Made by a program: the position numbers and the translations under genes. DNA of 64,000 bases from a virus. Below, in pieces: positions 24,494 through 31,652 of the stretch. The notes below the pieces were generated by a model, which saw only the letters and a list, made by a program, of their open reading frames with translations, was not told the DNA's origin and ran no database searches. Location of the stretch: IMG/VR virus record IMGVR_UViG_3300010970_000136, positions 1 through 64,000 of that record; one strand, written 5' to 3'. Within the stretch, counting starts at the first letter, position 1. Each line of letters starts with the position of its first letter.

Positions 24494-24748
24494 ATGGGAG
24501 AAAAAGAACGAACTGTAGAAGAACTACAAGAAAGAATTGAAACTCTTATCAAGAAGAGTAAACAAATCAGTGATCTAAAAGAATCTATCATTAAGATACA
24601 AGAAGATCTTATTGGAGCATTGCAAGAAAGAACAGAGATTCTTGAGAAGAGAGCACGTAATGCATTTTATGCAGGACTTTGGCTTGGAATGGTTGTAGGT
24701 ACAGTGATATGTATCATTGCTAACATTATAATAGCTGCAATAAAATAA
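24494..24748 (+). CDS. coiled-coil protein with C-terminal membrane anchor
   Basis: An 84-residue protein from ATG 24494; an upstream TTG at 24479 is less likely because it overlaps the previous gene. Residues 1-60 form a charged coiled coil (VEELQERIETLIKKSKQI). Residues 62-84 form a transmembrane helix (AGLWLGMVVGTVICIIANII). A tail-anchored, spanin-like or scaffold topology is possible. Confidence 0.6.
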   Translation: MGEKERTVEELQERIETLIKKSKQISDLKESIIKIQEDLIGALQERTEILEKRARNAFYAGLWLGMVVGTVICIIANIIIAAIK

Positions 24749-24775
24749 TAAATAACCAATTAAATCCTTAATAAC

Positions 24776-25264
24776 ATGAGTACAATGAATTTTAATCACA
24801 ATGAAGACTCTTTTCATATAGCTATAGGCATAGATGAAGAGCAACACACATTGTTAACAGAAACTCTTTCTGAAATATCATTAATGATGTACAAGAGAGA
24901 CAAATTAGACAAACCAATGACTAAAAGTGAGGTGGCTGAACTATTAGCTAACACACTTAGTTATAAAGAACTTGTTTATGTTGCTACTAGTGGAATGTTT
25001 TCTAAAACTGAGAAAGCTGGTGATGCATATGAAAAGTTCAAGAGATTGGTTTCTGAAAGAGGTATTGATCCAGAGGATCATGAAGCAATCAAAGAACTTA
25101 TTGAAGAAGTAGGTCAAGATGCAGATGTGTCTGTTAAAAGAATCGAGATTGATCCATCAGACATTGATGGTTCATTAGATAGAGCTGGTGTACCAGATGA
25201 TCTTAGAGGTGAACTTAAACTTCGCATCTTGAAAGAACTTACAGATAAACTAAGAGGTCAATAG
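24776..25264 (+). CDS. early protein, paralogue of 25445-25705
   Basis: A 162-residue acidic protein. The N-terminal 80 residues (FNHNEDSFHIAIGIDEEQH...) match the pattern of the protein at 25445 (FNHESDDFNESIGIDDQFQ...), including SxRILEELI/KSEVAELLA helices. The C-terminal half is specific (DPEDHEAIKELIEE; DDLRGELKLRILKEL). The leader motif ATCCTTAATAAC directly abuts its ATG. Function unknown. Confidence 0.6.
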   Translation: MSTMNFNHNEDSFHIAIGIDEEQHTLLTETLSEISLMMYKRDKLDKPMTKSEVAELLANTLSYKELVYVATSGMFSKTEKAGDAYEKFKRLVSERGIDPEDHEAIKELIEEVGQDADVSVKRIEIDPSDIDGSLDRAGVPDDLRGELKLRILKELTDKLRGQ

Positions 25265-25266
25265 TC

Positions 25267-25425
25267 ATGAGACCTAGAATACTTAAAGGGACATTGGTAG
25301 CATCTACTGATGTCCGTAAGAGTATTGTATCCAAAAGACTTATTGTCAAAGTGGTATACTCAGCTCTTAGTTATAAAGTGCTATCACAAAAAGTTGGTGG
25401 CATTAGAACTTCATATGAACAATAA
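25267..25425 (+). CDS. 52-residue basic peptide
   Basis: The frame reads MRPRILKGTLVASTDVRKS and ends VGGIRTSYEQ. Basic and beta-rich (RLIVKVVYSALSYKVL). It lies between two paralogous genes, 2 bases after the first. Short, but open and tightly spaced. Confidence 0.5.
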   Translation: MRPRILKGTLVASTDVRKSIVSKRLIVKVVYSALSYKVLSQKVGGIRTSYEQ

Positions 25426-25444
25426 CCCTTAATAACATTAAATT

Positions 25445-25705
25445 ATGGTACCAGATTTTAAATTCAATCATGAATCTGATGATTTCAATGAATCAATTGG
25501 AATAGATGATCAGTTCCAAGATGAAGCAATTGGTAAAGTTAATCTATTAGTAAACGCATTAAACGAAGAAGATAAGTTAACTCAATCAAGAATACTTGAA
25601 GAACTTATTGCTATATGTTCTGATGAACAAATTGCATTCTTAGCATTGTGTTTTATTAAAGATCAAATTGATCAACACCTAAAAAACCAAAAGAAGAAAT
25701 CATGA
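25445..25705 (+). CDS. early protein, short paralogue of 24776-25264
   Basis: An 86-residue acidic helical protein sharing the FxFNxxxDxFxxxIGIDxxxx start and following helices with 24776-25264, but lacking its C-terminal half. A basic C-terminus (KNQKKKS) overlaps the next gene. The leader motif ACCCTTAATAAC lies 8 bases before the ATG. Confidence 0.6.
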   Translation: MVPDFKFNHESDDFNESIGIDDQFQDEAIGKVNLLVNALNEEDKLTQSRILEELIAICSDEQIAFLALCFIKDQIDQHLKNQKKKS

Positions 25706-25905
25706 AACTAATACAAGAACTATTTAAGTTTCTTGATATAGACCAACACAACGAAGAGATAAACAGAGCATTTACTATGTTTATTAAGGTGCTGGTAGTG
25801 ATGATAATGCTAGTAGGAATACTAGCATTTTCACTACTGGTATATAATCTTGTTGTACATGGTATATCAAAGAACACAACATTTGGTCTAATCGATTATG
25901 TCTAA
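25702..25905 (+). CDS. small membrane protein
   Basis: A 67-residue protein with a soluble N-terminus and a transmembrane helix at residues 28-52 (VLVVMIMLVGILAFSLLVYNLVV). ATGA overlap with the preceding gene; the stop overlaps the next start. Confidence 0.6.
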   Translation: MKLIQELFKFLDIDQHNEEINRAFTMFIKVLVVMIMLVGILAFSLLVYNLVVHGISKNTTFGLIDYV

Positions 25906-26386
25906 GTATAGATTTAAAACAGAACAAGAGTTTAAAGATGATTATCAATGGGATTATGATCCTAAACGTGATGCACCTATTAGTTGGGTCAGTACAATGA
26001 TTGAACAGTTAGGACAACCTTTAGATGATTCTTATAATAAGAAAATTGAAAGCTCTAAATGGTTTACACATAAAGGTGATGGATTTATATACTCAAGTAA
26101 TGACGTAAAGCTTATGGAAAACAAAGAAGAACTATTACCTATAGGAACTAAAGTTTATATTAAAGATAGCTCAGACTGGTCTAATCAAGGTTATCGTAAT
26201 CATGGTAAAACAAAAATGATAGGTGAGATAGTTAAAATTAAACCACGTGATTATGATTATGCAGTCAAATGGGAAGATGGTCAAACATGGCTTTATCACG
26301 CATATGATTTAGAACCTATAGAAGTAAAAGAAGAAGAAATTAACAACGAATTAAAACAATTATTTAATCAAATCCTTAATAACTAG
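25898..26386 (+). CDS. early protein with KOW/SH3-like C-terminal region
   Basis: A 162-residue protein. The N-terminal half is hydrophilic. From about residue 80 it reads PIGTKVYIKDSSDW... MIGEIVKIKPRDYDYAVKWEDGQTW, an SH3/KOW-type small beta barrel. It ends ELKQLFNQILNN, the same ELFNQI-type tail seen in the tandem family at 35149-36446. The codons for this tail contain the leader motif used by the next gene. Confidence 0.6.
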   Translation: MSKYRFKTEQEFKDDYQWDYDPKRDAPISWVSTMIEQLGQPLDDSYNKKIESSKWFTHKGDGFIYSSNDVKLMENKEELLPIGTKVYIKDSSDWSNQGYRNHGKTKMIGEIVKIKPRDYDYAVKWEDGQTWLYHAYDLEPIEVKEEEINNELKQLFNQILNN

Positions 26387-26391
26387 AAAAA

Positions 26392-27411
26392 ATGAACAAC
26401 GAAGCACAAAGAACAATTGGAGAGAATTTTGTATTTATGAACAAAACCTTGTCTATCCTTAACATAGGACATACAACAGGTAAAAACATCGTTTTATATG
26501 GTCCAGGGGGTCATGGTAAATCAGAAATTACATTAGAATACTTCGCAGAGAAAGGAATCAGTCCTTATGTAATCACAATGGGTACAGGTATGACAACAGA
26601 CAGATTGTTTGGTGGTCTTAACATACCAACATTTGAAGCATCAGGTAAGATTGAGTATCTTGTAGAGAATTCATTCATGAATCATGAGTATGTAATCTTC
26701 GAAGAGATGTTTGATGCACCAGATTTTATCTTAGAGCAATTGAAAGATATCTTATCATCAGGTGTGTTCAGAAACGGTACACAAATCTATCCTATCAAAA
26801 CTAAGTTTATTGTATGTTGTACTAACAGAACTCGTGAAGAATTCTCTAAGAACATGTCATTGAAAGCATTAATGGAGCGTTTTCCATTAGAATTGAATGT
26901 TGTATGGGACAATTATAACGAGATTGCTTACAACAAGCTGTTAGAAACTAAGTTTGGTGAAGGAAACATTGATCCAATCATTCCATTCTTGTTACAAGAG
27001 TATGCTAAGAATGGTATTATCATTTCACCTCGTGTTGCTGTAATAGCATATCAAGTGTTTGATCAACATGGTCCTGAATCATTGACATTCATTGCTGAGT
27101 TTGCTAAGAAACCAGAGCTTATTGCTGATGCTATCAAGAAATATGAATCTACATTGAAATTCAGAGAGATGTCAGGTGAGATTTCTGAACTTATTGACAG
27201 ATTAGAATCTAACACTATGTCATCTAATGATGATAATAAAGCTTTTGCATCAGATGTTGATACATTGAAACAGAAGTTAGATGCTATCAAGAGACTTACA
27301 GTGAATGATGATATTGCACACATGCTTGCATCATTGAGTAAAGCTGTTGGTGAGAAGATCAAAGCGTTTGAGAAAAAGCAATCAGTTGCTAAAATCATGG
27401 TAGAACTATAA
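26392..27411 (+). CDS. MoxR-type AAA+ ATPase
   Basis: A 339-residue protein. Walker A GPGGHGKSEIT near residue 35, Walker B VIFEEMFDAPD near 100, sensor 1 CCTNRTREEF near 140, arginine-bearing FPLELNVVWDNY near 165, and a helical lid ending about 270, then a coiled tail. This is the MoxR/RavA-like arrangement. The partner VWA gene follows after 3 bases, as in chaperone-like MoxR-VWA systems that insert metals or remodel complexes. In a phage the target is unknown. Codon use is slightly richer in G/C than the small neighbours, suggesting good expression. Confidence 0.85.
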   Translation: MNNEAQRTIGENFVFMNKTLSILNIGHTTGKNIVLYGPGGHGKSEITLEYFAEKGISPYVITMGTGMTTDRLFGGLNIPTFEASGKIEYLVENSFMNHEYVIFEEMFDAPDFILEQLKDILSSGVFRNGTQIYPIKTKFIVCCTNRTREEFSKNMSLKALMERFPLELNVVWDNYNEIAYNKLLETKFGEGNIDPIIPFLLQEYAKNGIIISPRVAVIAYQVFDQHGPESLTFIAEFAKKPELIADAIKKYESTLKFREMSGEISELIDRLESNTMSSNDDNKAFASDVDTLKQKLDAIKRLTVNDDIAHMLASLSKAVGEKIKAFEKKQSVAKIMVEL

Positions 27412-27414
27412 TCT

Positions 27415-28803
27415 ATGGCTAGTATTTTTGACATTGATGAAACCTATGGAGAGACTTACTCTCCATATGGTTACACTACTTCATATGGACGTGGTAAAAC
27501 ACGTTACACACCAAGAAAAACATCTTGGAGTAGAAGTAGTTGGTCAAGTTATTCTTTCGCAACAGCATTTGAAGACAATGATAATGATTTGATGGTTAAA
27601 GACCCAGTGTCTTATATAACACCAACAAAGCAAGAAATCAAGAAGAAAACAAATCTGTGGAAAGAAGATGCTTTTACTACTATCAAAGAACTAGCACGTA
27701 TATGCTATTTCAAGATGATGGATGAAAAAGAATATCTACGTGAAGACTTATCTGATTGGGATAAACTAGACGATGAAACAAGAGGTCAGTATGCCCAAAA
27801 GAAAGAACTATACGATAGTGTATTTGATATCTATGTACCAGGATTTACACCATTAGAACAAGCTATTGCTATATTTCGTCAGTTAGAGAAGAAAACTGTT
27901 GATGAATATGGTAATCGTCAAGAGGAAGAAGGTGAAATGGACATGACTAAATCATTAGGATTTGATAGAGAGCTTTACAATGATCCAACGATCAATGAAC
28001 AACTTAACTACAATGAACTGAGTAAAGATAAGAAAATGGATATCATGAATAAGATATCAATCATTGGAGATCTTGGTACACAGTTTAAAGTGGAGAAAGA
28101 AGTTGATGAAAAGATTGTACCAAACTCTGATCAGTATTCTAAGATGATTATGCGTGACTATTCACAGTTTCACATGATTGATCTATATCAAAAGATGTTT
28201 CCTAACTTTAGAACTAAGTTCTTAACTAAAGACTTAACAGTTAATGTTCCTGTTGATAGAAAAGAACAAAAGCAAAAGATCATCATTATGTTAGACTTCT
28301 CAGGAAGTATGGATGAAGATGAGAAACAAATTTGGGTAAATGCTATTCTTATTGATAGATTTAGATATGTTATGAAAGGAGAAGCTGAAGTGTTCTTCAG
28401 TTACTTTATCCATGACAAGAAAGATCTTAAGTTTCAACACATCAAAGATAGAGAAGATGTAATCAAGTTTTGGCAAACATTCTCTAATGATCCAAATGGT
28501 GGTACAACAGCAATTGGTGAGTTAGTAGAATATGTAGCTAAGCAAGTAACTGAAGAAAAGAAGTTACATAACTTAGACATAGATCTATCTGAAGAAAGAC
28601 CAGAAATCTTAATTATCAATGATGGTCAAGATAGAGTGCATAGTGACAAGTTTCCTTATAAAGTGAATGCAATATCATTAATTGAATTCAGTGATCAACT
28701 TAAAGACCTATGTGTAGCCACAAATGGTAAGCAAGTGAAAGTTGAATATGGTGATGTTGTAACAGCTTATTCTAAACAAGGAGAACAAATCATCTCTAAA
28801 TAA
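27415..28803 (+). CDS. VWA-domain (CoxE-like) partner of the MoxR ATPase
   Basis: A 462-residue protein. Residues 1-45 are low complexity and rich in Tyr, Ser, Thr and Arg (SPYGYTTSYGRGKTRYTP; SWSRSSWSSYSF). A helical middle (50-275) follows. The VWA domain carries a complete MIDAS: MLDFSGSMDEDE near residue 293, GGTTAIGE near 363 and INDGQDR near 400. MoxR and VWA proteins act as a pair, the VWA protein recruiting the substrate. The Tyr/Ser/Arg-rich tail is unusual and resembles condensate-forming regions. Confidence 0.85.
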   Translation: MASIFDIDETYGETYSPYGYTTSYGRGKTRYTPRKTSWSRSSWSSYSFATAFEDNDNDLMVKDPVSYITPTKQEIKKKTNLWKEDAFTTIKELARICYFKMMDEKEYLREDLSDWDKLDDETRGQYAQKKELYDSVFDIYVPGFTPLEQAIAIFRQLEKKTVDEYGNRQEEEGEMDMTKSLGFDRELYNDPTINEQLNYNELSKDKKMDIMNKISIIGDLGTQFKVEKEVDEKIVPNSDQYSKMIMRDYSQFHMIDLYQKMFPNFRTKFLTKDLTVNVPVDRKEQKQKIIIMLDFSGSMDEDEKQIWVNAILIDRFRYVMKGEAEVFFSYFIHDKKDLKFQHIKDREDVIKFWQTFSNDPNGGTTAIGELVEYVAKQVTEEKKLHNLDIDLSEERPEILIINDGQDRVHSDKFPYKVNAISLIEFSDQLKDLCVATNGKQVKVEYGDVVTAYSKQGEQIISK

Positions 28804-28812
28804 CTTGTATAA

Positions 28813-28844
28813 TTAGGCCCTGTGATATATATTTGCAGGGCTAA
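28813..28844 (+). terminator. hairpin after the VWA gene
   Basis: TTAGGCCCTG pairs with CAGGGCTAA (one bulged G) 9 bases after the stop. No U-run follows, only TTAAAA, so termination is probably partial. A TATATTTG sequence in the loop could also serve as a -7 element. Confidence 0.5.
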
Positions 28845-28860
28845 TTAAAATGATTAGTTT

Positions 28861-28935
28861 ATGAAAAAGAAGTTAAGCATCTTTGGGTTGTTTATGTTCT
28901 TTCTATTATTGATGATAACAAAGGTTAGCTCATGA
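28861..28935 (+). CDS. 24-residue membrane peptide
   Basis: The frame reads MKKKLSIFGLFMFFLLLMITKVSS: a basic start and a single hydrophobic helix. It overlaps the next ATG by ATGA. Short, but the topology is that of a genuine small membrane peptide. Confidence 0.5.
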   Translation: MKKKLSIFGLFMFFLLLMITKVSS

Positions 28936-29051
28936 TAGATACATATAATGAACCACCAGAAGAGAAAGAAAGAGAGTGTGCTTTTTGTGGTGAGCCTTGT
29001 GACAAAGAATTCTGTAGCAAGGAATGCAAGAAAGCAAATGATGAAGATTAA
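28932..29051 (+). CDS. 39-residue zinc peptide
   Basis: The frame starts MIDTYNEPPEEKEREC and contains CAFCGEPC and CSKEC, fitting a zinc knuckle of the type seen in short Bacteroidota phage proteins. Coupled to the preceding membrane peptide by ATGA. Confidence 0.6.
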   Translation: MIDTYNEPPEEKERECAFCGEPCDKEFCSKECKKANDED

Positions 29052-29104
29052 AATAGGGAAGTTGAAAACTATATAGAGTAGACAAAGTTTAAAATTAAAA
29101 TAAA

Positions 29105-29488
29105 ATGAGAGATTTTTTTAAAGGACTTGGAGTATTTTTATTAATCTGTATTGTTTTTAGCGGTATAGGATTAGGTTTTAGAGCTTGTAGTAAAGCTGAA
29201 GAAGCTACACATCTAAAAGATGCTGTAATTGTTTATGAAGAGTATCAGGAGATATACAATACATGTGTTAAGTTAAACACTGATTTATGTAACATGAAAG
29301 ATTTACCTGATGATGATGTTATGTTTGAGCAGTTTAGTAAAGCTCAAAGAATTAACACAATTAAAACGAATCTTAATAGATGGGTTGAAACTTATAACGC
29401 TAAGTCTAAGATGTGGGGACGTAGCTTATGGAAATCAAATGAATTACCATATCAATTAACTAATCAACAATTTAACTGCAACAATTAA
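29105..29488 (+). CDS. membrane-anchored or exported small protein
   Basis: A 127-residue protein with a basic start and a hydrophobic segment (residues 9-27, GVFLLICIVFSGIGLGF), then a helical soluble domain with Cys at about 29, 58 and 64. It lies directly upstream of the lipoprotein gene, so the pair may act in the envelope. Confidence 0.6.
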   Translation: MRDFFKGLGVFLLICIVFSGIGLGFRACSKAEEATHLKDAVIVYEEYQEIYNTCVKLNTDLCNMKDLPDDDVMFEQFSKAQRINTIKTNLNRWVETYNAKSKMWGRSLWKSNELPYQLTNQQFNCNN

Positions 29489-29499
29489 AAACAAATCAA

Positions 29500-30081
29500 A
29501 TGAAAAAATTATTATCAGTATTATTAGTAACCGTATTATTAATTTCTTGCAAAGAACCTCACACAGAAAATCAAACTGCTGTTCAAGAGCAAGCTCATAC
29601 AGAAGGGAATCAAAGCAGATTAAATCAAAATCAACCACTTCCTGATATTACTTGGAGTATGGAAAGAGATAACTTGATTAAGCTTAAGAAATTACAGAAC
29701 GATAGAACTGTAACATTCTTTATGTATGTGTTTATAGAAGGTATTTCTGAACCTATTGGATATTATCAAGTAAATAAAGTTAGTTCTGTAAACTCTCAAC
29801 TGAGTAATCCTGAGCAAATAATTTCTGGAAATTCACCAGGAAATAATTTACCTGCTGGAACAGCTGTTTCAATCCCTTCTCCAAGCGAAGATGGTAGTTA
29901 TGGAACAAACGGAGATGCTATATTTGGATTTACTCCAGAAGACATATGTATTCAAACTAATATGAAATATATTACAGCTACTGTTCCTTTGAAATTCAAA
30001 TCACCTGTTAATAAATTAGCAGTAATTGATACAGACCAAGCAAAACAATTGCTTGATGCTTCTAAAAAAGCAATGAAATAA
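29500..30081 (+). CDS. phage-encoded lipoprotein
   Basis: A 193-residue protein with signal peptide MKKLLSVLLVTVLLISC: basic start, hydrophobic core and a lipobox LISC, so Cys17 should be lipidated. A disordered Gln/Asn/Glu-rich linker (residues 18-50) precedes a beta-rich domain. It lies just before the RNA island. Phage lipoproteins often block superinfection or modify the envelope. This role is a suggestion only. Confidence 0.75.
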   Translation: MKKLLSVLLVTVLLISCKEPHTENQTAVQEQAHTEGNQSRLNQNQPLPDITWSMERDNLIKLKKLQNDRTVTFFMYVFIEGISEPIGYYQVNKVSSVNSQLSNPEQIISGNSPGNNLPAGTAVSIPSPSEDGSYGTNGDAIFGFTPEDICIQTNMKYITATVPLKFKSPVNKLAVIDTDQAKQLLDASKKAMK

Positions 30082-30543
30082 CAAAAAATAGCTAAGCTGT
30101 GTAAAGCGTCAGAACTGATAATCTGTTAGAAGCTATAGCCTAAACATTGATGCTTTGTAAATTATGAATAAGACGCTACCTTGAAATACAGGATTAGAAA
30201 TGGATGTGTAGGGGTAATTCAGCGTGCGCTTTAAGTGACATATGGTCTTAATATTCCTCTAATAGTTTACATAAAGATACTATCAGTAATGGTAGATGTG
30301 TTGGAGCCTTGAGAAAGCTTAGTATTTTTTTACGACTTATATAATACCGCCACAACACAAATGAGTTCTCAGCAAGTAGTTAGTGAATCCATGCTTATTG
30401 ATGGTGCTAAGTGGTAATTCTTATTCCTACTAATTACGTGACCCTACTCTTATTATGACCTCTATTGCTATAAGTTAAGATGTAATAAGAAAGGGTGCTA
30501 GATTTAAAAAAGTAATTGATAAGTGTCCTCACATGAGGAAACT
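30082..30543 (+). other. non-coding stretch before the tmRNA
   Basis: A 462-base stretch with no supportable protein gene. Base composition is more balanced than the neighbouring coding DNA. Possible structures include a 7-bp stem AAGCGTC/GATGCTT (30104-30155, one G-U) around a CTGATAA-containing loop, and ATAGCT/AGCTAT. It could be an additional structured RNA or the leader and promoter of the RNA island. No known RNA family was recognised. Confidence 0.5.
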
Positions 30544-30866
30544 GGGGGTGACTGGTTTTGACAGGTTACCAGTAGTTAATACAATCAGCCAGAGAGATAA
30601 CTGTAAACTAAGGTGAATTTAATTAATTGGCAATCAAACAACTCGTGTAGTGGCTCTAGGAGCAAACGCACAAATCGAAGCTAACATGAACAAAGTATTC
30701 TCTCTATTGGGAGAAGAAGTTGCTGTAGCAGCCTAAATTGAATAAGGATTTCTCTGTTAGATTAAACAGAGTGGTGGATCGTTAAGCCTAGCTTGACCCT
30801 AAATAAGCTGTATAAATTGTATTAATAAAAGTAGTTTGGACGTGGGTTCGACTCCCACCACCTCCA
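30544..30866 (+). ncRNA. ssrA: tmRNA (transfer-messenger RNA)
   Basis: A 323-base RNA. The 5' end GGGGGTGACTGG...TTTGACAGG and the 3' end GGACGTGGGTTCGACTCCCACCACCTCCA-like half form the tRNA-like domain: a 7-bp acceptor (GGGGGTG with CACCTCC, one G-U) and T arm GTGGG-TTCGACT-CCCAC, discriminator A at 30866, no encoded CCA. The tag frame most likely resumes at GGA (30659), begins GANAQIEANM, ends GEEVAVAA, and stops at TAA 30734-30736: 25 codons. The downstream segment has pseudoknot-capable repeats. It should rescue stalled ribosomes and tag products for degradation. Confidence 0.93.
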
Positions 30867-30875
30867 CTGAATTCT

Positions 30876-30947
30876 GAATTTGCACATCATGTTCCTTACA
30901 AACCTTGTAATGTTGGCCGTTGTTATGCTTATACCACGTGCAAATTC
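30876..30947 (+). ncRNA. unassigned structured element after the tmRNA
   Basis: A perfect 10-bp closing stem (GAATTTGCAC with GTGCAAATTC) encloses 52 bases containing a TTACAA/TTGTAA hairpin, starting 9 bases after the tmRNA. Size (72 bases) is tRNA-like, but no T-arm consensus or anticodon arm is seen. Function unknown. Confidence 0.5.
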
Positions 30948-31016
30948 GTGTTATTTTAGAACTTAAATTGAGTGGTGAATAACAACATAGGTGACTGATA
31001 GGAAAGACTATCAAAT

Positions 31017-31127
31017 GATTGAGTGGCGGAATTGGTAGACGCTAAGAATAATAGTTCGTAACTCACATACAGCTCTGTAGAGAGTATTCTAGGTAACACC
31101 ATACAGGTTCGAATCCTGTCTCAATCA
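31017..31127 (+). tRNA. leucine-type tRNA with enlarged anticodon loop
   Basis: Acceptor GATTGAG pairs perfectly with CTCAATC. The D arm GCGGAATTGGTAGACGC is the leucine signature. A variable arm GGTAACACC and T arm ACAGG-TTCGAAT-CCTGT follow. Discriminator A, no encoded CCA. The length of 111 bases exceeds the usual 85: the stem AGAAT/ATTCT that should close the anticodon loop encloses about 36 bases instead of 7, including small hairpins (ACTC/GAGT and TACA/TGTA). No anticodon can be assigned with confidence. Confidence 0.75.
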
Positions 31128-31383
31128 CAGCAGTTGCTTGATGTCAAATATGTACAGCAACAGACATTGGAGAAATTTGGCTTCTCATGAATGTTAAGTC
31201 CTTTCCACACAGAGAAGGAGTTGAGTACTTACAGAAGGATGTATAGAGTTCCAATCTCAACATTGTGGTATTACATCCACATTAAACTTGTAATCTATGG
31301 TCTCTTTGGAAAGGGAACGCTTGTGAGTTGCAGTGAATATTAAACTCTCAAACTGTTTAGGGTAGCAATATGCTAAACTTTAT
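31128..31383 (+). other. non-coding tail of the RNA island
   Basis: A 256-base stretch with no protein gene. Several stems are possible: GTTGCT/AGCAAC near 31133, GAGAA/TTCTC near 31170, GTTGAG/CTCAAC near 31213-31254, GGATGT/ACATCC near 31240-31280, and TAGCA/TGCTA near 31365. These overlap, suggesting one or more folded RNAs rather than simple spacer. No known family was recognised. Confidence 0.45.
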
Positions 31384-31414
31384 AAAGCCTCTGTAACAAG
31401 AGGCTTTTTTATTT
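31384..31414 (+). terminator. Rho-independent terminator of the RNA island
   Basis: AAAGCCTC and GAGGCTTTTTT form a stem with loop TGTAACAA, followed by ATTTT. It closes the tmRNA/tRNA transcript. Confidence 0.9.
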
Positions 31415-31442
31415 TGTATTAATCCTTAATAACTATAAAAAC

Positions 31443-31589
31443 ATGAAAACAATTAAATTAGAACCAACAGAGTTCTATCACTTCAGAAAATTAGCATTTG
31501 CAATGAGTATTGCATTTGTATGTTCAATTACACATGGTGTGTACATTGTAGAAGCCAATATAAATCAACTTGAACAGTTGGGTTATTAA
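31443..31589 (+). CDS. 48-residue membrane peptide
   Basis: The frame reads MKTIKLEPTEFYHFRKLAFA and continues through a hydrophobic segment (FAMSIAFVCSITHGVYIV) to EQLGY. It has the leader motif ATCCTTAATAAC 9 bases before its ATG and a terminator 13 bases after its stop, so it is a monocistronic small gene. Confidence 0.65.
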   Translation: MKTIKLEPTEFYHFRKLAFAMSIAFVCSITHGVYIVEANINQLEQLGY

Positions 31590-31602
31590 GGAGGGGAATG
31601 AT

Positions 31603-31632
31603 GGGCTCTGTAACAGGAGCCCTTATTCTTTA
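31603..31632 (+). terminator. Rho-independent terminator
   Basis: GGGCTC/GAGCCC stem with loop TGTAACAG, followed by TTATTCTTT. The loop sequence is nearly the same as in the terminator at 31384-31414. Confidence 0.8.
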
Positions 31633-31652
31633 ATCATTAAAACACATAAATT

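Noticed and set aside
30104-30155. Possible tRNA-Ile (CTGATAA loop)
   Set aside because: The anticodon stem would need an 8-base loop, the T arm is missing and the acceptor pairs elsewhere; kept only as a weak structured-RNA lead.
30799-31014. Minus-strand open frame of 71 codons
   Set aside because: It overlaps the 3' tRNA-like half of the tmRNA and the next structured element, runs against all neighbours, and ends in VGVEPTS, a known tRNA-antisense artefact.
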